Assembly: GCF_030272615.1 (NCBI RefSeq)
Contig: NC_081405.1
Location: forward strand, 151,818,113 to 151,882,112
Reading direction: 5' to 3'
Source of the DNA: Cryptomeria japonica
Taxonomy: Eukaryota; Streptophyta; Pinopsida; Cupressales; Cupressaceae
DNA length: 64,000 nucleotides
Part shown: positions 58,993-64,000 of the stretch, piece by piece
How positions within the stretch are numbered: the stretch's first letter is position 1
Layout of the letters: the number at the start of each line of letters is the position of its first letter
Position numbers and translations under genes: made by a program
Notes under the pieces: model-generated
What the model was told of the DNA's origin: nothing
Database searches by the model: none
Seen by the model: the letters and a program-made list of their open reading frames with translations, nothing else

Positions 58993-59599
58993 GTGTAAAT
59001 GACTATGATGTACAATCTCTATTTATTTTATTTTATGGGAATATATGAGCAAATTTAAAATTTTTTATTTTATGATTTTATTTGTCTTTAAATTAGATCT
59101 AAACTAAAGTTTAACCAATTTGTAAATCTTTTATGTGTTCATCTAGACAAAACTCTTTTCCTTCAAAATCTTGGTGAATCAATTTTTAGATTTTCAACAA
59201 TATATCCATCCATCCAAAATCCAACAACTATTGTATTTAATTAATTTAAATTCTATAAATTTAATAGCTCTAAATCCTAGGGTTTTATTATTGTTTAATT
59301 ATTTTCCCTACAATATTTATGTGGTGTGTCTTATTCCCTTACATTTTATGGAGATCCTGACATTCCTACATAACCTAGGTCTTTCCCTTCAGGTTTATCC
59401 TTTTTTATTAATCTAATTTTTTTATGACATTTTATTTTTCAAACCTTGTTAGGATTTAGAGTAGACCGTGTGTCATTGATATACCTTTCTTTTGGGGTTT
59501 GTTCTTATTGTGTGATATTTTTTCATCCTACCCTACCAAGGGTTCATTTATTGATTTGATTGATTGCTATCTTTTTTGTTTCCATATTAGAGGCTCCTT

Positions 59600-60125
59600 T
59601 TTTAATCTAATTTATCCTTCAAGGTTGGAAGAACCAATTGAATCAACATTGCAAAAGTTGGTTGCAAATAAGCTCATTACTTTACCAGAGAATCAACCTT
59701 TTGAGCCAACATGGTGGAATGACAATGAATTTTGTAAATACCATAGGAACATGAGACATAAAATTAGCAATTGCTACAAGATTAAAAACCTCATCCAGGA
59801 CCTTATTGATCAAGGTGACATTACTATTGAAGAACATTTTAATAATTCAACTAATGAGGAATCAAGCATGTGTCAAGATAATTTTTCCAAGCATGATCAA
59901 ACACATATACCTATGTCTAGCAATGGCTCATCCCATAATAATTACACCAATGATATATCTACCTCCTATGAAGATGTTATCCCACAAGTAGCCTCTATTT
60001 CTCTCACCATTCCTTCATCCCCTAAATTTGTACAACAACAATCCCCACCATCCCCATTAAACAACGAGCCCAATGATGAAACCTTTCGAGTTTACCCTCA
60101 AGGGCTATCCATAATGGAAATCTAA
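59600..60125 (+). pseudogene. Gypsy-like gag C-terminal fragment with CxYH knuckle
   Basis: The open frame through 59499-60125 becomes gag-like from about 59620: PIESTLQKLVANKLITLP, then FEPTWWNDNEFCKYHRNM and a knuckle of the plant gypsy form CKYHRNMRHKISNC, followed by YKIKNLIQDLIDQGDI. A Ser/Asn/Pro-rich tail ends at a stop, TAA 60123-60125. The capsid part upstream is missing. The part before 59620 is probably unrelated sequence in frame by chance. It lies on the plus strand, unlike the left-hand elements. Confidence 0.7.
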
Positions 60126-62060
60126 GCTAATCCACTTCTTGATACTAATCCCTCCCATAATTCAAAAATCTTCGAACCAATGTCACCATGCATTCCATCT
60201 CCAATCAAACCCACTCAAGAAAGTCCCATTCAAGATCCAGTCCTATCATGCCAAAACATGGACTCCATCAAAGAACCCCCATGCATATCCTAACTCATAC
60301 CCCATGTCAAGAGGATAATCCAAAGTATGAAGAAACAAGTCCTAAAATGAATCAAGATCAAGATCCCAAAGCTTTTCCATCCCATCCAATTTTGACCAAG
60401 ATCCCATCTCCCTAGAATCTCATGATGATCCACTTTTACCTTTTTACTCCATCCAAGATGATCCCATTCCATCTCAAGAACAAATTATCCTTCCAAGTAC
60501 CACTCATAATCCACTTCCTAAGCAAGATCATACCATCCCTTCCAATGATCCTATTCAAAATCAATAGAAAAGCACCCTTTCCACTCCATCCAATGATCCT
60601 CTTCCATGTCAAGATCAAAGTATCCCTTCATCTCCTTGTTATAACCATCCATATCCTCCTCAAGATCTTATCATCCCTCATAATCCCCCTCATGATCCTA
60701 ATCCTCCTCAAGATCCCATCACCCCTATCCAAGCTATTCATGAACCCCTTACATATCAACTTGGTTCATCCACTTTCATAAAATCCGGTTTAATCCATGA
60801 GCTTATCATTCCCTCCATACCATATCCTCCTCAAAATAGAATCACATCATGTTTCAAAAGCAACAAGTATCCCATTACTAAAAATATTTGTCAAAGTATG
60901 CATTATCAAGGAAACGGGTTAAGTATCCATGAATAATGTATATTGGAACCCCTTGATATAAAAGTAAATCCAAATTGTCATGGCTTTGTCTACATAGCTA
61001 ACTCTCAAGATGTTGATATCCATACTAAGTTTCAAATTCCTCCATCTAAACCCAAACATACACATCTCCCTTCATCCCTTCTATCCATCTTAGGTCCTTA
61101 TACTCCAAAACTAAAGCCTTCATCCCTTCCATCCATCTTAGGTCCTTATACTCCAAAACTAAATCTTTCATCCCTTCCACCCATCCTAGGTCCTTATATC
61201 CCTCCATCCAACATCCATATCACCCCTACCTCACAATCCCCTCTCTATCATAAATAAAGATCAACAAAGGCACACACCCTTGTGAACTTTCCCACCATCT
61301 ATAAATTTGAGCTCATCCAAAAGACCTCCATATCATTCCTATCCACCCATAAATCCCAATGCTTTTGGAAGCAATTTCGATGTCAAACATAAAGTTCATA
61401 AGTTCAAAAATCCACACATGTTCAAAGATCAACATGTCCCATCTAAAAGACATGTGAAAACAAAGCAAAAAGTGACCCAAAAGCAAAAAGAAATATCCAA
61501 AGACCATAGAGGCCCATCAAGCAAAAAGAAAAAGAAAAAACCATGTGGATTCCTAAGTTGCTCATATAAGCAATGCATTCCAAAGAACCACAAACAAAAG
61601 GAACATCAAAAACCATATGGATTCCCAAATCGCTTATAAGAGAATTGCATCCTAAAGAAAAGTCAAAATTGACATCCAAGCTTGTTATACAAAAGGCTTC
61701 CTTCACTCCTTTATCTAAACATCTCCCACCTTTACAATCCATTTTGGGCCCCTATTTCCCAAAATCCAGTATCTTAAATCCTCCATCACCTCCTTCAAAG
61801 GACAAAATCTACATCAACTTCTCCATCAAAATCTTAAAATCTCAAATCCATTTTTCCTCCATCACTCCACCACCCCTCAAGGTGTGTGCCAATGTTGATC
61901 TTGCCAACATTTTCCTCCATCCCTACACAAATCTTCCAACACCCCATCCATCATCCAACACCTATTTTCGATCTCTCTGTCCCTCACCTCCAAACCTTTG
62001 CATAAATCCTTACCACATTGCATCTCATCATCAATTTCATCTCCCTTTACTATCATCCTA
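60126..62060 (+). pseudogene. Repeat-rich Pro/Ser/Ile region downstream of gag, broken
   Basis: Open pieces change frame often (60188-60415, 60422-60781, 60943-61257, 61307-61639, 61573-62064). They are rich in Pro, Ser, His, Ile and Leu. DNA phrases such as CAAGATC and CATCCT recur. The piece around 61307-61639 is very lysine-rich. The motif SILGPYTPK recurs. No protease or RT motif was found. It may be one decayed accessory ORF of the element whose gag ends at 60125. No function is proposed. Confidence 0.45.
61072..61215 (+). repeat. Three tandem 48-bp units encoding a LSILGPYTPKL-type repeat
   Basis: CCATCTTAGGTCCTTATACT-type sequence starts near 61085, 61133 and 61181, a strict 48-base period (16 codons). 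A fourth, diverged copy (SILGPYFPK) lies near 61738, about 560 bases downstream in another frame. Confidence 0.88.
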
Positions 62061-63851
62061 CTAACATCTTTGAGCATACTTTCAATAGCCATGGTCCATT
62101 GTAACACATATTTTAGGGGTACCATCCAAAGAACAAGATGCTTGATTCCTCCCTCCATCTCCTATCATGCACACATTATCTTCCAAAAGGTAAAAAGAAA
62201 ATGTCAAAAATGAAAAAAAATAAAATAAAAATAAAAAAGAAAAGAAAAAAATGAAAAAATGAAAAAAAGAAAAGAAAAAATAAAGAGAAATAATTCGTCC
62301 AATGGTGAAAACCACCTCTTGTGGTTCCCTGGGCAAGTACCATGATAAAAACCTGGCAAACAGGTGTCATGTGTAATCTATTACCCTTTTTGCATTATAC
62401 ACTTGGGAGTAAGTTTCATCCATGCTATCCTATCCACCCCATCCTTTATTATCCCTCTTCCTCCATTATCCCTCATCCATCTTTATCTCTCATAACCTCC
62501 ATTATCTCCCATTCACCCTATCTATTTCCATGTTTCCTTTTCCACCTTTGATCTTGACAAGTTAGGGATCTCCATAAACATCATACATCCTTTTTTGCTT
62601 CACCTTATCCACACCCTTCAATTTATATCCATTATCTTATCCATTTATTGATTCTATTATTCATTACCACCTATGATCTTGATTATCCTATGATTATCCT
62701 ATCTCCATCATATCTATCCCTTGATCTTGATCAAAACTAAGGACATAAAATGCAAAACATGTTTTTAGAAAACCTCTTGACATGTCCATTCCTATCAACT
62801 GTATGCTATCCAAAGTACCATGCCATCACCTTATATTGCCATATCGAGTCCCTTAGCTTGGATAAACATGTTATCCCATTGTGAGATAGTCCTTGAAAAC
62901 CAAATCAGCCTTAATTCCATAATATGTTGCCTCCATCCTTCACTTATCCATATCCCTCCCATCAATCCATTCATTTGCTCATAATGCCTTATGCCTTGCT
63001 AGACACTAGGGGAAAATAAATACATCTTGCTTGAGAATAAATCCTAATATATGTTTTTTACCTCAATCAATGATGTGAAAAACATTTAAAAAATCCAAAA
63101 AGAAAACTTCTAAAATCTTTAAAAAAAAAACTTTTAAAATCCAAAAACAATAAAAAAACTATTAAAATCTAAAAAAATCTTAAAAACTTTTAAAATCCAA
63201 AAAAATAAAAACATTTTTCAAAAATAAAAAATCCATAATAATTGTCTTATGCTAAGACATCGACACTTTAAACAAACACAATCAAAACAATGAACTTAAC
63301 AAATCATGGATCAACGAACAAACTACCAAGTTTGTTTCCAACCTTACCGATCAATTGCCTATTAGTTTTAGCATCTTTATCAAACAGATCGGCCTCTACA
63401 GATACATCGTTCCTAGAATAGCCATCTTATCAGATATCATGTCCTACAGATATATCTTTCCTTCAATGGACATCCTATCATGTCCTACATATACATATCT
63501 CCTACAATGGACATCTTATCAAATATCATTTCAATAGGAACACTTAACTTGGCAAGGAGATCTAAATGGCTATTGACTTGTTTGGCTCAGTGAGTCTTTT
63601 CTTTGATTTATCTTGTATCGTGTTTGTATCATGTTCCTATGCTACTCAAGGATATCCATAAGTAATTATAGTGGCCAAGATGGATCATGATTTTTATTAT
63701 TTGATTGTTGTTTGTGGTTTTCCTTATCATTCCTTGCAAATAGTATGTGAGTTATCTAGGTTTTATCATATCTAGATGCTTGCATCCGCTTGCCATAATA
63801 AGCTCAATGATGATATAGCACAAGAGTTCATCACCCTCATCCTTTCTATCT
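62061..63851. other. AT-rich stretch with A-rich runs, no recognised gene
   Basis: Bases 62196-62290 are an A-rich run with scattered G (AAAAAGAAAAG type). Bases 63100-63240 hold repeats of the form AAAATCCAAAAA. Between 63400 and 63520 the phrase ATGGACATCYTATCA recurs. Phe-rich minus-strand ORFs at 62082-62370 are translations of the A-rich run. Bases 62302-62370 (GGTGAAAACCACC, ACCATGATAAAAACCTGG) look like part of an LTR element's untranslated region, but no partner is visible. Confidence 0.5.
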
Positions 63852-64000
63852 CACATGCACAACTTCTTTCCAATACACATTAGGAAGGTTAGCATCTTTC
63901 GACATAGTTCTAGACATCTCAACAATAGTCCTATTCTTTCTCTCAACCACTCCATTCAACTGAGGAGTTCTAGATGTAGACAATTGCCTTCTAATACCAT
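63852..64000 (-). pseudogene. Copia-type integrase fragment at the window edge
   Basis: The minus strand reads RRQLSTSRTPQLNGVVERKN and on to EMSRTM and YWKEVVH, the end of the Ty1/copia integrase core. The E of VERKN is the third catalytic acid. After EVVH the expected continuation is replaced by VR and a stop near 63852, so the fragment ends or is interrupted there. The rest of the domain lies beyond the window. Confidence 0.8.

Noticed and set aside
62082-62370. Phe-rich membrane-like ORFs on the minus strand
   Set aside because: Translation of an A-rich run. No other sign of coding.

Overview
This is plant nuclear DNA, most likely from a gymnosperm (conifer-like). The evidence is one conserved plant gene split by a 22.8-kb intron, AT-rich filler, and dense old nested LTR retrotransposons and LINEs. 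The species cannot be named from the sequence. There is no tRNA, rRNA, CRISPR or bacterial gene signal. Layout, left half (1-25 kb), is a nest of transposable elements, nearly all on the minus strand. Element A (402-6895) is an LTR element with a tRNA-Met-type primer site and a polypurine tract. It has a zinc-knuckle gag remnant and a long unrecognised second ORF, but no polymerase. Element B (8533-16864) is a gag-protease gypsy-like element. It sits inside the protease reading frame of a related older element C, whose parts are 6896-8532 and 16865-20769. Removing B and one copy of a 5-bp target repeat puts the two halves of C's protease back in frame. A solo LTR lies inside B. A 5'-truncated LINE (21080-23101) follows, with an exact 11-bp target-site duplication. 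The only convincing host gene runs on the plus strand from 26048 to 50455. It encodes a B56-type (B') regulatory subunit of protein phosphatase 2A. Exon 1 (435 codons) and exon 2 (111 codons plus stop) are separated by a phase-0 GT-AG intron of 22,767 bp. The intron holds a Harbinger-like MITE, a LINE ORF1 fragment and a decayed gypsy polymerase on the plus strand (RT, integrase and C-terminal parts). It also holds two solo LTRs of one family in opposite orientation, each with its own target repeats, and a hAT-like transposase remnant between those LTRs. Several recent tandem duplications are also present. Right part (50.5-64 kb): AT-rich spacer, then a LINE-derived unit that carries only ORF1 and is flanked by a 13-bp repeat, with about 1 kb of it tandemly duplicated. 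Next comes a foldback structure around a (TA)52 tract, a gypsy-like gag remnant with a repeat-rich downstream region, and a copia-type integrase fragment cut by the window end. The genes do not form a pathway: one phosphatase subunit gene is embedded in retrotransposon-rich chromatin. Element names A, B, C are local labels. All family calls come from reading motifs by eye, with no database search.
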